Below are positions 1 to 10,211 of a stretch of 64,000 bases of DNA, one piece after another. This DNA is from Marinobacter vulgaris (GTDB lineage Bacteria; Pseudomonadota; Gammaproteobacteria; Pseudomonadales; Oleiphilaceae). The stretch covers positions 62,001 through 126,000 of the forward strand of contig NZ_QFWX01000002.1 of NCBI RefSeq assembly GCF_003344045.1, given 5' to 3'. Numbering within the stretch: the first letter of the stretch is position 1; every line of letters starts with the position of its first letter. The notes beneath the pieces are model-generated. The model worked only from the letters and a program-made list of their open reading frames with translations. It ran no database searches and was not told the origin of the DNA. The translations under genes were made by a program, and so were the position numbers.

Positions 1-1
1 T

Positions 2-172
2 TATGCGCGGGTGAGTAAGTGCAGAACCCAGAGAGCTCGGGTGCGGGGTCTGGGCGATAAAGCCATTGCGATCGACCCGCAGGCCCTCTTTTTCCACGCC
101 CTTTCTGAAGCCTGTCCACTGGCTGGCCGTGAACTGCTGAAAAAGCTGATGGCGGGATTCACCCATGAATGA
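2..172 (+). CDS. C-terminal end of an unidentified protein (cut by window start)
   Basis: An open frame enters from the left edge and stops with TGA at 170-172, giving about 56 residues that end in [12 protein letters not shown]. The composition looks coding (alternating charged and hydrophobic residues, ending just before an inverted repeat), but I do not recognise the family. It converges on tex. The opposite-strand frame over the same bases is arginine- and serine-rich and looks like a shadow. Confidence 0.5.
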   Translation, partial: YARVSKCRTQRARVRGLGDKAIAIDPQALFFHALSEACPLAGRELLKKLMAGFTHE

Positions 173-183
173 CTCCTGCTTGG

Positions 184-210
184 GTGACCGCCGGCGCTTC
201 CGGCGGTCAC
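184..210. terminator. Inverted repeat between convergent genes
   Basis: A perfect 11-bp inverted repeat (GTGACCGCCGG, loop CGCTT) lies between the truncated plus-strand gene and the end of tex. There is no T-tract on either side, so it may be a transcript 3' end stabiliser rather than a classic intrinsic terminator. Confidence 0.5.
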
Positions 211-234
211 TGCGATAGTGTGTGAAGGCGCCGG

Positions 235-2577
235 TTAACGGCCGTCTTTGCGCGCCGATGCCAGCGCCTGCGCCAGAGCTCCGGCCATGGCCCCTTTTTG
301 CGGACTCTCCTGGCCTTTCTGGGCCTCGTTCCTGGCGGCTGGCCTGACGCCAGCGTCCTTACGGTTGCCGACGGAGCCGGCGCGATTGCCTGAGGTGTCG
401 CCGGGCTGATCATCCATACGCATGGAAAGGGCAATCCGCTTTCTGGGAATGTCCACGTCCATCACCTTGACCTTAACGATATCCCCCGCCTTGACCACTT
501 CCCGGGGGTCTTTTACGAAGGTATTCGACAGCGCCGAAATATGCACCAGCCCGTCCTGGTGAACGCCGATATCCACAAACGCGCCGAAATTGGTGACGTT
601 GGTGACGGAGCCTTCGAGCACCATGCCCGGCTTCAGGTCGTTGAGGGTTTCCACGCCCTCTTCGAAACTGGCAAAACGGAATTCCGGACGCGGATCCCGG
701 CCCGGTTTCTCCAGTTCGCTAATAATATCCTTAATAGTGGGCAGACCAAACTGCTCGGTCACATAGTCCTGAGGATTCAATGCGCGCAGGAAGGCGGCAT
801 CACCAATGATGCCCTCAACCTTGCGGCTGTTCTTGCGGGCAATGGCCTCGACCACGCCGTAGGCTTCCGGGTGAACCGAGGAACGGTCCAGGGGGTTGTC
901 GCCACTGGCAATGCGCAGGAACCCCGCCGCCTGCTCGAAGGTCCGCTCACCGAGACGCGACACTTTGAGCAACTGCCTGCGGTTACGGAATACGCCGTTC
1001 TGGTTACGGAAGTCGACAATGTTATTGGCAATGCTCTGACTCAACCCGGACACTCGCGCCAACAGCGGGATGGATGCGGTATTGAGATCCACACCGACCC
1101 CGTTAACACAGTCTTCCACCACCGCGTCCAGGCTGCGGGCCAGCTGCACCTGTGACACGTCGTGCTGATACTGCCCCACGCCAATGGACTTGGGCTCAAT
1201 CTTGACCATTTCTGCCAGCGGATCCTGCAGACGGCGGGCAATGGAGACCGCGCCACGGATGGTCACATCCAGGTCCGGCAGCTCGCGGGAAGCGAACTCG
1301 GAGGCGGAGTAGATGGAGGCACCGGACTCGCTGACCACAATGCGCGCCAGCTTCAGTTCCGGGTAACGCTTGCACAGATCCGCCACGAGCTTGTCCGTTT
1401 CCCGCGATGCGGTGCCGTTACCGATGGCGATCAGTTCAATGCTGTACTGGCGGCACCAGGTTGCCAGCTGCTCTATGGACTGATCCCACTGGTTGCGTGG
1501 CGCATGGGGGAAGATTCCACCATGGCCCACTACCTGGCCGGTACCATCGATAATAGCGACTTTCACACCGGTTCTCAGGCCAGGATCCAGGCCCAGCGTC
1601 GGGCGTGGGCCGGCGGGCGCCAACAGCAGAAGATCCTTCAGGTTGGCAGCGAACACGTTGATGGCCTCGGTCTCCGCGGCTTCGCGCACCTGCGCCATCA
1701 GATCGGTTTCAATCTGGGTAGACAGCTTTACCCGCCAGGTCCAGCGCACCACCTCCGACAGCCAGCGGTCAGCGGCGCGGCCGTTATCGCGAATTTTCCA
1801 GCGGGCGGCAATGCGCTGCTCGGCGGGATGCGGCTGGCGGCGGTCGTCTTCGGGATCACCCACCACAATGGTATAGGTCAGCACCCCTTCATTGCGGCCG
1901 CGAAGGATCGCCAGGGCGCGGTGAGACGGTACTTTTTTCAGTGGCTCGACATGGTCAAAGTAGTCGCGGAACTTGGCGCCTTCGTTTTCCTTGCCGGCCA
2001 CCACGGTGACCTTGAGCTGACCCTGCTGCCAGATGAAGTCACGCAGTTCACCCAGCAGCTCGGCATCCTCTGCAAACCGCTCCATGAGAATGTAGCGGGC
2101 ACCATCGAGGGCAGCCTTGGTGTCGGCAATGCCGGCCTCCGCGTTCAGGTAGCCTTCGGCCGTTGCCTCCGGTTCCAGCGTGGGGTCGTCGTACAGTGCA
2201 TCAGCCAGGGGTTCCAGCCCCGCTTCCCGGGCAATCTGGGCCTTGGTGCGCCGCTTGGGCTTGTACGGCAGGTAGAGGTCTTCCAGGCGGTTCTTGGTAT
2301 CCGCAGCATCGATGCTGGCACGCAGTTCATCGGTCAGCTTGCCCTGCTCCTCGATACTGTTGAGGATGGTGGCGCGACGGTCGTCCAGTTCCCGCAGATA
2401 CCGCAGGCGATCTTCCAGGGCACGCAACTGATTGTCATCCAAAGAACCGGTGACTTCCTTGCGGTAGCGGGCAATAAAGGGGACGGTGGCGCCGCCGTCC
2501 AGCATTTCCACGGTGGCACTGACCTGCTGCTCACGAACACCCAGTTCGTCAGCAATGCGCCTGATGATACTGTTCAT
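235..2577 (-). CDS. tex: Tex family RNA-binding transcription accessory protein
   Basis: A 780-residue cytoplasmic Tex protein. The N-terminal helical region starts [19 protein letters not shown]. The YqgF-like fold shows [14 protein letters not shown] near residue 330, helix-hairpin-helix segments follow, and an S1 domain lies at about 650-722 ([20 protein letters not shown]). A basic, low-complexity tail of about 57 residues follows the S1 domain. The length fits the family. A GAGG motif 8 nt upstream supports the ATG at 2577. Tex proteins bind nucleic acids and affect transcription; the exact role is unsettled. It is transcribed alone and convergent with the gene at the window start. Confidence 0.95.
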   Translation of the reverse strand: MNSIIRRIADELGVREQQVSATVEMLDGGATVPFIARYRKEVTGSLDDNQLRALEDRLRYLRELDDRRATILNSIEEQGKLTDELRASIDAADTKNRLEDLYLPYKPKRRTKAQIAREAGLEPLADALYDDPTLEPEATAEGYLNAEAGIADTKAALDGARYILMERFAEDAELLGELRDFIWQQGQLKVTVVAGKENEGAKFRDYFDHVEPLKKVPSHRALAILRGRNEGVLTYTIVVGDPEDDRRQPHPAEQRIAARWKIRDNGRAADRWLSEVVRWTWRVKLSTQIETDLMAQVREAAETEAINVFAANLKDLLLLAPAGPRPTLGLDPGLRTGVKVAIIDGTGQVVGHGGIFPHAPRNQWDQSIEQLATWCRQYSIELIAIGNGTASRETDKLVADLCKRYPELKLARIVVSESGASIYSASEFASRELPDLDVTIRGAVSIARRLQDPLAEMVKIEPKSIGVGQYQHDVSQVQLARSLDAVVEDCVNGVGVDLNTASIPLLARVSGLSQSIANNIVDFRNQNGVFRNRRQLLKVSRLGERTFEQAAGFLRIASGDNPLDRSSVHPEAYGVVEAIARKNSRKVEGIIGDAAFLRALNPQDYVTEQFGLPTIKDIISELEKPGRDPRPEFRFASFEEGVETLNDLKPGMVLEGSVTNVTNFGAFVDIGVHQDGLVHISALSNTFVKDPREVVKAGDIVKVKVMDVDIPRKRIALSMRMDDQPGDTSGNRAGSVGNRKDAGVRPAARNEAQKGQESPQKGAMAGALAQALASARKDGR

Positions 2578-2624
2578 GCAACCTCATCTGATGCTTACGA
2601 TTCAAAGCGCAAAGGTACAGCGGC

Positions 2625-4361
2625 TTACTGCCGCAGGCAAGCAGGGCGGCTACGGTTGTCCAGGAATTGAACAAGATCGCTCCAGGGCATGGGCCGGGCG
2701 TAGTAGTAACCCTGGATTTCGTCGCAGTGGTGCTGGCGTAAAAAATCCAGCTGCCCTTCGGTTTCCACACCCTCTGCAACCACACTGATCTGCAGGCTGT
2801 GGGCCAGGCTGATAATGGCCCTGATGATGTGTTCTGCGTCCGCCGAGTGTCCCAGTTCCTGAACGAAGGACTTGTCGATTTTGACCAGAGAGATTGGCAG
2901 ATGCTGGAGATTGCTGAGCGAAGAGAAGCCGGTTCCAAAATCATCAAGGGCAAAACTGATACCCAGCTGATTGAGCTCCCGCAGACACCGCTGGGCGTAT
3001 TCGGGATCATGCATCATGGCGCTTTCGGTGAGCTCCAGCTCCAACAGGCTGGTATCCACATTGGCATTGAAAATGATGCGGAAGATGGTTTCGGTCATTT
3101 TACGGTCGTGAAACTGACGGAAGGAAAGGTTCACCGCAAACACCAACCCGGGATGCCCCAGCTCCGCGGACTCCTGCAGGCGCTTGCAGGCCTGTTCAAT
3201 AACCCAGTAGCCGATAGGCACGATTAGCCCGCTGCGTTCAGCCACGGGAATAAACTCGTCCGGGCCCACCAGTCCCCGTTCCGGGTGATTCCACCTCAGC
3301 AGGCACTCCACTCCCCGCACTTCTTCGGAGGCCAGGTCAATGCGCGGCTGGTAATACACTTCCAGTTCATTGCCCCGCAGGGCACTGCGAAGATCCGCCT
3401 CCAGACGCAGCTGGTATCCGGCGGTAATGTGCAGCTGGCGATCGTAAAAGCGGTAGCTGGTGCCGGGATCACGCTTGGCCTCGAACATGGCGCGGTTGGC
3501 TCTGCGCATCAGGTTCTCCGGGCTTTCCCCGGCTTCGGGATAGGTGGCAACACCAAGGCTGGCGCTGACCACCACACTCTGGCCGTCAATGCTCAGGGGC
3601 TCGCCGATAGCCGTCACCAGCTTGCGGATAATCTGGGTGATATCCAGGGAGTCTTCCACTTTCTCAACGATAATGGCGAACTCATCGCCACCGATCCGCA
3701 TCAGTGAATCCATTCGCCGCAGGCTCAGGCGCAGGCGCTCCGCCAGCTTGAGCATGATCTGGTCGCTTTTCTGATAGCCAAAGGACTCGTTAAAGCTGCG
3801 GAAGTCATCAAGGTTGATGTGCAGCAGGGCCAGCCGCTGACTGGCTCGCTCTGCCCTTAGCAGTGCCTGTTGCAGGCGATCAAAAAACAGGTCGCGATTG
3901 ATAAACCCGCTGGCGACTTCTCTGCCCAGCTGACCGTGGGCATATTCTGACAGCTGTTGCCGGTACCATAAGCACCGCACCGCCCTGCGCAGGCTCCAGG
4001 CGTCGAGCTCCTGACGGGAGAGATAATCCGCAGCACCGCTGGAAAACAGCTCTGCCGCCCGCTCGGCCGGTAACTCGGCACTCAGGGCCAGCACCGGCTT
4101 TTCATTGCTGGACGCCGACAAATACTGCAGGAACGCAGCCTCGGAACCACCATGCAGCACACAGTCCCAAAGGATGACGTCAAAATGGGTGTTGCGAATC
4201 AGGTCGTCACAGTCGATCAGGTCCGGGCACCAGGTCAGGTCCGGGTCCATCTCCCCGTCACCTGCCAGCAACGCACCCAGCCACAAAAAATCCGAGTACT
4301 CGGGAGTCAGTACCAGAACGCGCACACGACCGGGATCAAACGATTTTACTGCCAGGGTCAT
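2625..4361 (-). CDS. Receiver-like, GGDEF and EAL domain protein (c-di-GMP turnover)
   Basis: About 578 residues. Residues 1-135 resemble a response-regulator receiver, with an Asp in ILWDCV near residue 66. A GGDEF domain has an intact motif (RIGGDEF, about 222-228) and an RxxD inhibitory site just before it (RRMD). The EAL domain has the signature ECLLRW where EALLRW is usual, and an intact DDFGTG loop. It could make or break c-di-GMP; which activity dominates cannot be read from sequence. ATG at 4361 is preferred over two upstream TTG codons. It lies behind tex on the same strand, 47 bp upstream of it, and diverges from rep. Confidence 0.88.
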   Translation of the reverse strand: MTLAVKSFDPGRVRVLVLTPEYSDFLWLGALLAGDGEMDPDLTWCPDLIDCDDLIRNTHFDVILWDCVLHGGSEAAFLQYLSASSNEKPVLALSAELPAERAAELFSSGAADYLSRQELDAWSLRRAVRCLWYRQQLSEYAHGQLGREVASGFINRDLFFDRLQQALLRAERASQRLALLHINLDDFRSFNESFGYQKSDQIMLKLAERLRLSLRRMDSLMRIGGDEFAIIVEKVEDSLDITQIIRKLVTAIGEPLSIDGQSVVVSASLGVATYPEAGESPENLMRRANRAMFEAKRDPGTSYRFYDRQLHITAGYQLRLEADLRSALRGNELEVYYQPRIDLASEEVRGVECLLRWNHPERGLVGPDEFIPVAERSGLIVPIGYWVIEQACKRLQESAELGHPGLVFAVNLSFRQFHDRKMTETIFRIIFNANVDTSLLELELTESAMMHDPEYAQRCLRELNQLGISFALDDFGTGFSSLSNLQHLPISLVKIDKSFVQELGHSADAEHIIRAIISLAHSLQISVVAEGVETEGQLDFLRQHHCDEIQGYYYARPMPWSDLVQFLDNRSRPACLRQ

Positions 4362-4504
4362 CAACAAGCATCCCGTTGCTGGTGAGCAAACATCTGTGTT
4401 CCCTCAAGAATAGCCAATAGATCCCCAAGGTACAGGAAGTCCAGCTGGTGTAGAATAACGGCGTCCCGAGTTTACCCACAAAATCCCGATTTGGCGCCCC
4501 TATT

Positions 4505-6523
4505 GTGAACATGCTCAATCCCCGACAGAGTGAAGCCGTCCGCTATGCGGATGGCCCCATGCTGGTACTGGCCGGTGCCGGCAGCGGCAAGACCAGCGTA
4601 ATCACCCGCAAGGTTGCCTATCTGATCGAGCACCTGGGTATTCCGGGGCGACATATTGCCGCGCTCACCTTTACCAACAAGGCCGCGCGGGAGATGAAAG
4701 AGCGTGTCGGGCGCCTGGTGGATCGTAAACTGACCCGGGGCCTGATTGTCTCCACCTTCCATAACCTCGGGCTGAACATGATTCGCGAGGAGCACGAGCA
4801 CCTGGGCTATCACCCCGGCTTCTCCATTTTTGACGCGGAAGACGCCAAGGCCCTGCTGCAGGACCTGATGATGCGCGAGGCCAGTGCAGATGCCGGTGAC
4901 GAGCTATCCGACGTGCAGATGACCATTTCATCCTGGAAGAACGCCATGCGCAGCCCCCAGGACGCCTGGAGCCGGGCGGCGGACGAGCGCGAACAACGCA
5001 TTGCCATTATCTACCGCTATTACAACGAATACCTCAAGGCCTACAACGCGGTCGATTTCGATGACCTGATCCTGCTGCCGGTGCAATTATTCCGGGACAA
5101 TCCCGAGGTGCTGCAGAAATGGCGCCGGAAAATTCGCTACATGCTGGTGGATGAATACCAGGACACCAACGTATGCCAATACGAGCTGGTGAAGCTGTTG
5201 GTGGCGGAGCGCGCCGCCTTCACCGTGGTGGGCGATGACGACCAGTCCATCTACGCCTGGCGCGGGGCCCGGCCTGAGAATCTGGCGCAGCTGAAAGAAG
5301 ACTTCCCCAGCCTCAAGATCGTCAAGCTGGAGCAGAACTACCGCTCTACCGTCCGCATCCTGCGCTGCGCCAACACGGTCATTGCCAACAACCCCCACGT
5401 GTTCGAAAAAGCCCTCTGGAGCGACCACACTACCGGGGATGAGCTGCGCATCGTGCGCTGTCGTAATGAGGATGCGGAAGCCGAACGGGTGGCCACGGAG
5501 ATCCTCGACCAGAAACTCAAAAAAGGTCAGGCCTTCCGGGATTTCGCGGTGCTTTACCGGGGCAACCACCAGGCGCGCCTGCTGGAAATGAAGCTTCAGG
5601 CCTACCAGATTCCTTACCGTATCTCGGGGGGGCAGTCGTTTTTTTCCAAGAACGAGATCAAGGACGCCATGTCCTATCTGCGCCTGCTGGTAAACCCGGA
5701 TGACAATGCTGCGTTCCTGCGGGTGGTAAACGTGCCGCGGCGGGAGATCGGGCCCCGCACCCTGGAACAACTGAGCCATTATGCCCGCTCTCGCAATGTC
5801 AGCCTGTTCCGGGCACTCGGTGACATGGGCGCTGAAACCCATGTCACCGAAAAGGGGCTGGACCGCCTCCGCCGCTTCGCCCACTGGGTGGACAGCACCT
5901 GCGGTCGCCTGCTCGGGGAAGAACCAATTCCGGTGATCAAACAGCTGTTCACCGACATTGAATACGAGGAATGGCTGCACCTTCACTCCGGCTCGCCGAA
6001 ACAGGCGGAACGGCGGATGGAGAACATCTGGTATCTGGTGGAGTCGATCCAGCGCATGCTGGACGACGGCAAGGGCACCGCCGACGAGATGAGCATCGAA
6101 GATGCCATCAGCCGCCTGATCTTGAGAGACATGATGGAGCAACGGGAAGAGGAAGACGACAGCGACAAGGTCCAGCTGCTGACCCTGCACGCCTCCAAGG
6201 GTCTGGAATTTCCCCACGTATTCATCATGGGCCTTGAGGAGGAAATTCTGCCGCACCGCTCCAGCATCGAAGAGGGTAATATCGAAGAGGAACGGCGCTT
6301 GATGTACGTCGGCATTACCCGGGCGCGGGAAACCCTGACGCTTACCTACGCCGCCCAGCGCAAGCAGTATGGCGAAAAGCTGGAGACCATCCCCAGCCGG
6401 TTTCTGGATGAGCTGCCGGAAGACGACCTGCGCTGGGAGGGTACCGGCGACCTGGACGTGGAGGCCAATCAGAAGAGGGGCAAGGCTACCCTGAGCGCAC
6501 TACTGGGAGACCTGGGGAGCTGA
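4505..6523 (+). CDS. rep: ATP-dependent DNA helicase Rep
   Basis: A 672-residue UvrD/Rep superfamily 1A helicase, close in length to E. coli Rep. It shows the P-loop AGAGSGKT (about 23-30), Walker B DEYQDTN, DDDQSIYAWRGA, the LEQNYRS motif and the C-terminal TLHASKGLEF and YVGITRA motifs. It unwinds DNA 3'-5' and helps forks pass obstacles. The open frame begins with GTG (4505); an ATG two codons later at 4511 is an equally plausible start. The gene stands alone and ends at a strong terminator. Confidence 0.95.
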   Translation: MNMLNPRQSEAVRYADGPMLVLAGAGSGKTSVITRKVAYLIEHLGIPGRHIAALTFTNKAAREMKERVGRLVDRKLTRGLIVSTFHNLGLNMIREEHEHLGYHPGFSIFDAEDAKALLQDLMMREASADAGDELSDVQMTISSWKNAMRSPQDAWSRAADEREQRIAIIYRYYNEYLKAYNAVDFDDLILLPVQLFRDNPEVLQKWRRKIRYMLVDEYQDTNVCQYELVKLLVAERAAFTVVGDDDQSIYAWRGARPENLAQLKEDFPSLKIVKLEQNYRSTVRILRCANTVIANNPHVFEKALWSDHTTGDELRIVRCRNEDAEAERVATEILDQKLKKGQAFRDFAVLYRGNHQARLLEMKLQAYQIPYRISGGQSFFSKNEIKDAMSYLRLLVNPDDNAAFLRVVNVPRREIGPRTLEQLSHYARSRNVSLFRALGDMGAETHVTEKGLDRLRRFAHWVDSTCGRLLGEEPIPVIKQLFTDIEYEEWLHLHSGSPKQAERRMENIWYLVESIQRMLDDGKGTADEMSIEDAISRLILRDMMEQREEEDDSDKVQLLTLHASKGLEFPHVFIMGLEEEILPHRSSIEEGNIEEERRLMYVGITRARETLTLTYAAQRKQYGEKLETIPSRFLDELPEDDLRWEGTGDLDVEANQKRGKATLSALLGDLGS

Positions 6524-6542
6524 AATCCACAGGCTGTCACGG

Positions 6543-6567
6543 AAAAGCCCCGCAGTGCGGGGCTTTT
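6543..6567. terminator. Bidirectional intrinsic terminator after rep
   Basis: An 11-bp perfect stem (AAAAGCCCCGC, loop AGT) has A-runs on the left and T-runs on the right. It can end both rep (plus) and the cytochrome c5 gene (minus). Confidence 0.9.
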
Positions 6568-6594
6568 CGAATCAGTGGACGTAACGCTAGCTTG

Positions 6595-7011
6595 TTACAG
6601 CTGATCAACCATATATTCGACGGCCACCTGAATTTCTTCATCAGAGCAGCTGGAGCAACCACCCTTGGCCGGCATGGCGTTGAAGCCGTTAATGGCGTGG
6701 CTCACCAGTGTTTCCAGCCCCTTATCGACACGACCTTCCCAGGCACCCGCATCGCCCATGATCGGCGCGCCCGCAGCACCGGAAGCATGGCAGGCAGCAC
6801 AGGCAGCGTCGTAGACCTCATTACCGGCACGAGGTCCAGAGCTGGCGGTTTCAGCCGGCGCGGCTTCCTGCCCACAGTCCTCACCCTGCACACAAACATC
6901 GCCAACCGGGGCGATACGAGCGCGGATTTCATCTTCAACATTGGCCATTACGGCACCTGTTGTCAGGCCGAAGCCAAGCAATACGGCAGCCAGGACTCTC
7001 TTCATCTTCAC
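6595..7011 (-). CDS. Cytochrome c5 family protein
   Basis: 138 residues. A cleavable signal peptide (basic MKMKR, then a hydrophobic run to AVMA) sends it to the periplasm. It has one haem-binding motif, CAACH, in YDAACAACHASGAAG. The C-terminal CSSCSDEEI region matches the disulfide loop typical of cytochrome c5, and a Met in AMPAKGG is the likely sixth haem ligand. A 45-residue linker lies between the signal and the haem motif. The probable role is soluble electron carriage to a terminal oxidase. It is monocistronic and ends at the rep terminator. Confidence 0.88.
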   Translation of the reverse strand: MKMKRVLAAVLLGFGLTTGAVMANVEDEIRARIAPVGDVCVQGEDCGQEAAPAETASSGPRAGNEVYDAACAACHASGAAGAPIMGDAGAWEGRVDKGLETLVSHAINGFNAMPAKGGCSSCSDEEIQVAVEYMVDQL

Positions 7012-7199
7012 AATGCACCTCGCAATTGGGCGTTATAATAATCAGTGGTCGCATTATAGCGACTGCGGCGGGGCAAAAAAACCAAAGTGCAAAATGAACG
7101 TCCCGATTCAATCGGTTTCGTTGCCATTTCGTAAGTCAGAAGGCCCTGCCCGTCTATTAGGGGTACCATACACAAAACGGACTCCGAAGGTCGGAATTT

Positions 7200-7538
7200 A
7201 TGCCTGACGCGAATCAATCGCAAGCCCATCCATGGCGCAAACCTCTGCTGATCACCGAGTTTTCCGCGCTGGCCGTGCTGCTGGTCTCCATGGCATGGTT
7301 TTCCAGCCGCACCGAAAGCGGCGCCGAACTCAGCCCGGCGTGGCTACTGATTCCTGCCGCTGCCAGTCTGGCGGTGTTTATCAGCTTCATCGGTCTGATG
7401 TATTTACGCTGGGTGGTCGCTGCGGCCGCGGAGCGAAGAACCCGTCACAAGATTGTTTTTTTACTGCTGGTGATGACCCTGCTTGGCGTCTGGGCCTATG
7501 GCATCGCCAATACATGGATCAGCCTCTCCAACGCATAG
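7200..7538 (+). CDS. Small three-helix membrane protein, unknown function
   Basis: 112 residues with three predicted membrane helices at about 16-34, 44-70 and 82-105, separated by short charged loops (SSRTESGAE; AERRTRHK). I do not recognise the family. A purine-rich stretch precedes the ATG. It ends 10 bp before pldA on the same strand and is probably co-transcribed with it, suggesting an envelope role, but nothing in the sequence gives an activity. Confidence 0.6.
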   Translation: MPDANQSQAHPWRKPLLITEFSALAVLLVSMAWFSSRTESGAELSPAWLLIPAAASLAVFISFIGLMYLRWVVAAAAERRTRHKIVFLLLVMTLLGVWAYGIANTWISLSNA

Positions 7539-7548
7539 GGACATTGCA

Positions 7549-8700
7549 ATGCCAACCATTTTCAGCCCAGGGTCCGTAAAAGCCACCGGTCTAATTGTCT
7601 GCCTTGGCGCGGTATCGGCCACTGCCGCAGAACCACAGCCACCAACAGAAGCGGGTTTTGACGATCTGTCGCCACAGGACTGCGCGTTAATCAGGGACGG
7701 CGTCCAGCGACTGGCCTGCTACGATGCCATCAACAGCCCCCAAGCAGCCCGGGAGCAGGCAACGGAGGAGGAGATCAGGGCCGTCGCGGATTCGGCCGAA
7801 ACGCTGGAATATGAGGAACTGGCCGACGCAAAAGATGGCGACGAGACCGTTGAGGAGCTGGATACCATGGGCGACGATGAAGGTTCCGGGGTGGCTTCAG
7901 CACTTGTGAACCGCGAGGTGGCTGCGGAGAGCGCCATTTTTTCGTTTTCCGGCGGTTTTGTTGGCCACCGCCCGATGTACATTCTGCCATTCAGCTATAT
8001 GAGAAATGCCAACCGCACACCTGACAGCCCAAGGCTGGGCACCACCCGGTACGATCATGGCATCGACAACCAGGAGGCCAAATACCAGATCAGTTTCAAG
8101 GTGCCGCTACTCACCGGCTGGCTTGATAACCGCACCACGCTCTGGTTCGGCTATACCCAGAAGTCGTTCTGGCAGGTTTATAACACGGAGGATTCCGCAC
8201 CGTTCCGTGAAACCAATTTCGAACCGGAGCTCTTCCTGCGATATGCCCTGGACTATGACATCGGCCCGGGCACCATCAATGGCGTCACGCTGGGCCTGAA
8301 CCATGCGTCCAACGGCCAGTCCGAGCCCCGTTCCCGCAGCTGGAACCGGATTGTTGGCTCTGCCAATTACAGCTATGACCGCTGGCTGTTCATGGTGCAA
8401 CCCTGGTATCGGTTGCCGGACAGTGAGGATGACAACGAGGATATCGAGCGGTATGTGGGCCACGCTGATTACAGGGCCGTCTACAAGTGGAGTGAGGACC
8501 GCACGCTGTCACTGACGCTGCAGAACAATTTACGTTCCGACAATAACAGGACCTCAGTCGAGCTGGGCTACAGCTTTCCCCTGGGGAGTACGATCAAGGG
8601 CTATGTCCAGTATTTCAACGGGTACGGGGAGAGTCTGATTGATTACAATCAGCGGATTCAGCGGATTGGTATCGGAATAATGCTGAACGACTGGCTTTGA
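7549..8700 (+). CDS. pldA: Outer membrane phospholipase A
   Basis: 383 residues from the ATG at 7549; a longer frame upstream lacks a signal and overlaps the previous gene. The signal peptide ends near SATAAEP. An acidic linker of roughly 100 residues (DADEE-type, with a DCALI-ACYD cysteine pair) precedes the beta-barrel. The OMPLA catalytic triad is present with the correct spacing: His252, Ser254 and Asn266 in HASNGQSEPRSRSWN. The last residue region is amphipathic, as in barrel proteins. The enzyme hydrolyses misplaced outer-membrane phospholipids. The linker is longer than in E. coli PldA. Confidence 0.92.
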   Translation: MPTIFSPGSVKATGLIVCLGAVSATAAEPQPPTEAGFDDLSPQDCALIRDGVQRLACYDAINSPQAAREQATEEEIRAVADSAETLEYEELADAKDGDETVEELDTMGDDEGSGVASALVNREVAAESAIFSFSGGFVGHRPMYILPFSYMRNANRTPDSPRLGTTRYDHGIDNQEAKYQISFKVPLLTGWLDNRTTLWFGYTQKSFWQVYNTEDSAPFRETNFEPELFLRYALDYDIGPGTINGVTLGLNHASNGQSEPRSRSWNRIVGSANYSYDRWLFMVQPWYRLPDSEDDNEDIERYVGHADYRAVYKWSEDRTLSLTLQNNLRSDNNRTSVELGYSFPLGSTIKGYVQYFNGYGESLIDYNQRIQRIGIGIMLNDWL

Positions 8701-8711
8701 TTTTGGTGCAA

Positions 8712-8827
8712 GGCCAATCAGGCGGATAGTGGTGCCAGAAACACGCTGTAAATACGTCCCTGTACGCTTGGGCTCCGCCATCCCTGGCTCCGCACAGTTT
8801 CTGGCACCACTATCCGCCTAATTGACC
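8712..8827. repeat. Inverted-repeat element with 31-bp arms
   Basis: The arms at 8712-8742 and 8797-8827 are reverse complements over 31 bp with two mismatches, separated by 54 bp. The arm core reads GGCGGATAGTGGTGCCAGAA. The interior has a TACGTCCCTGTACGCTTGGG segment and a second small palindromic GGCTCCGCCATCC region. There is no open frame. It fills the gap between the convergent pldA and phosphomutase genes. It resembles a dispersed intergenic (MITE/REP-like) repeat; other copies cannot be checked here. Confidence 0.7.
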
Positions 8828-8846
8828 CCGTAATTTTATGGCAGCC

Positions 8847-10199
8847 TTACTTGTTCAATCGCTCCATCTCCGCCAGCAGCTCTGCCGTTTTTTCCTTCAT
8901 CAGCGGAATATCACCCCTCGACTCCACGTTCAGGCGAACCACCGGTTCGGTATTGGACATGCGGAGGTTGAAGCGCCAGTCGTCGAATTCGATGCTTGCG
9001 CCGTCGACGTGGGAGATGCTTTTAGCGCCCACACTGTATTTGGCCTCGATGGCGGCGATGACCTTGGGCGGGTCGGCGATGGTGCGGTTGATTTCGCCGC
9101 TGGCCGGGTAGGCTTCGATGCGGGCGTCGATGAGGGACGATAACGTCTGGCCGGACTGGCACAGGCGTTCAGCCACCAGCAGCCAGGGGATCATGCCACT
9201 GTCGCAGTAGGCGAAGTCGCGGAAGTAGTGGTGGGCGCTCATTTCGCCACCGTACACGGCGTCTTCGTCGCGCATGCGTTGTTTGATGAAGGCGTGGCCG
9301 GTTTTGCTTTCGATGGCTTCGCCGCCGGCAGCCTTGACCAGGTCGATGGTGTTCCAGGTCAGCCTGGGGTCGTGAATGACCTTGCCGCCGCCGGTCTTGC
9401 GGAGGAACTGGTCCGCCAGCAGGCCCACGATGTAGTAGCCTTCGATAAAGCGACCATTTTCGTCAAAGAAAAAGCAGCGGTCGTAATCGCCATCCCAGGC
9501 AATGCCCATTGCAGCGCCGTACTCGATGACTGCCTCCGAGGTGACGGCACGGTTTTCTTCGAGGATGGGGTTGGGAACACCGTGGGGGAAGTGGCCGTCG
9601 GCCTCGTGGTGCACCTTCACGAAATCAAACGGCAGGTGCTGCTCCAGTTCGTCGATGATCAGTCCCGCACCGCCATTGCCCGCGTTGACCACGATGGTCT
9701 TTGGCTTGAGCGACCCGGCATCCACATAGCCCAGCAGATGATCGATGTAGGCGGTGGTAACTTCCCACGGCTCGTAGCGGCCCTGTTCCGGCGCGTCGGC
9801 AAAGGGCTCCGGCACGCGGTCGCGGATGTCGTTGAGGCCATTATCGGAGCTGATCGGGCGCGAGTCCGGGCCGACCATTTTCATACCGTTGTGGTCACGG
9901 GGGTTATGGCTGGCGGTGACCATGATGCCACCATCCATCTTGTAATGGCTGGTGGCGAAGTAGACCATCTCGGTACCGCACAGGCCAATATCAAAGACGT
10001 CGGCGCCGGCCGCCATCAGGCCAGAGCTCAGGGCATCGGCAATTTCAGGGCTGGAAAGGCGGATGTCGTACCCGACGATCACCCGTTTCGCTCCGGTCAC
10101 TTCCACATAGGCGCGGCCAATACGCTCGGCCAGCTGCGGGTTGAGCTGGTCCGGCACGCGGCCGCGAAGGTCATAGGCTTTAAAGCAGGACAGATCCAT
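8847..10199 (-). CDS. cpsG: Phosphomannomutase/phosphoglucomutase
   Basis: About 450 residues of the alpha-D-phosphohexomutase family, closest in pattern to CpsG/ManB. The active-site serine loop TASHNP (Ser near 97) follows the start CFKAYDLRGR. The metal loop is WDGDYDR, the sugar loop is GGEMSAHHYF, and the phosphate-binding RMSNTEP is near the end. It interconverts hexose 6- and 1-phosphates for GDP-mannose or LPS/exopolysaccharide sugars. ATG at 10199 has AAGG upstream; a GTG two codons earlier is less likely. It starts 12 bp after bfr, so the two may share a transcript. Confidence 0.92.
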   Translation of the reverse strand: MDLSCFKAYDLRGRVPDQLNPQLAERIGRAYVEVTGAKRVIVGYDIRLSSPEIADALSSGLMAAGADVFDIGLCGTEMVYFATSHYKMDGGIMVTASHNPRDHNGMKMVGPDSRPISSDNGLNDIRDRVPEPFADAPEQGRYEPWEVTTAYIDHLLGYVDAGSLKPKTIVVNAGNGGAGLIIDELEQHLPFDFVKVHHEADGHFPHGVPNPILEENRAVTSEAVIEYGAAMGIAWDGDYDRCFFFDENGRFIEGYYIVGLLADQFLRKTGGGKVIHDPRLTWNTIDLVKAAGGEAIESKTGHAFIKQRMRDEDAVYGGEMSAHHYFRDFAYCDSGMIPWLLVAERLCQSGQTLSSLIDARIEAYPASGEINRTIADPPKVIAAIEAKYSVGAKSISHVDGASIEFDDWRFNLRMSNTEPVVRLNVESRGDIPLMKEKTAELLAEMERLNK

Positions 10200-10211
10200 T
10201 GTCACCTTGGC

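Noticed and set aside
1162-2670. 502-codon open frame antisense to tex
   Set aside because: Lies wholly opposite a clear tex gene. Its composition is that of a shadow frame in GC-rich DNA, and it has no recognisable domain.
5087-6256. 389-codon open frame antisense to rep
   Set aside because: Opposite conserved helicase motifs, no ribosome site and no family.
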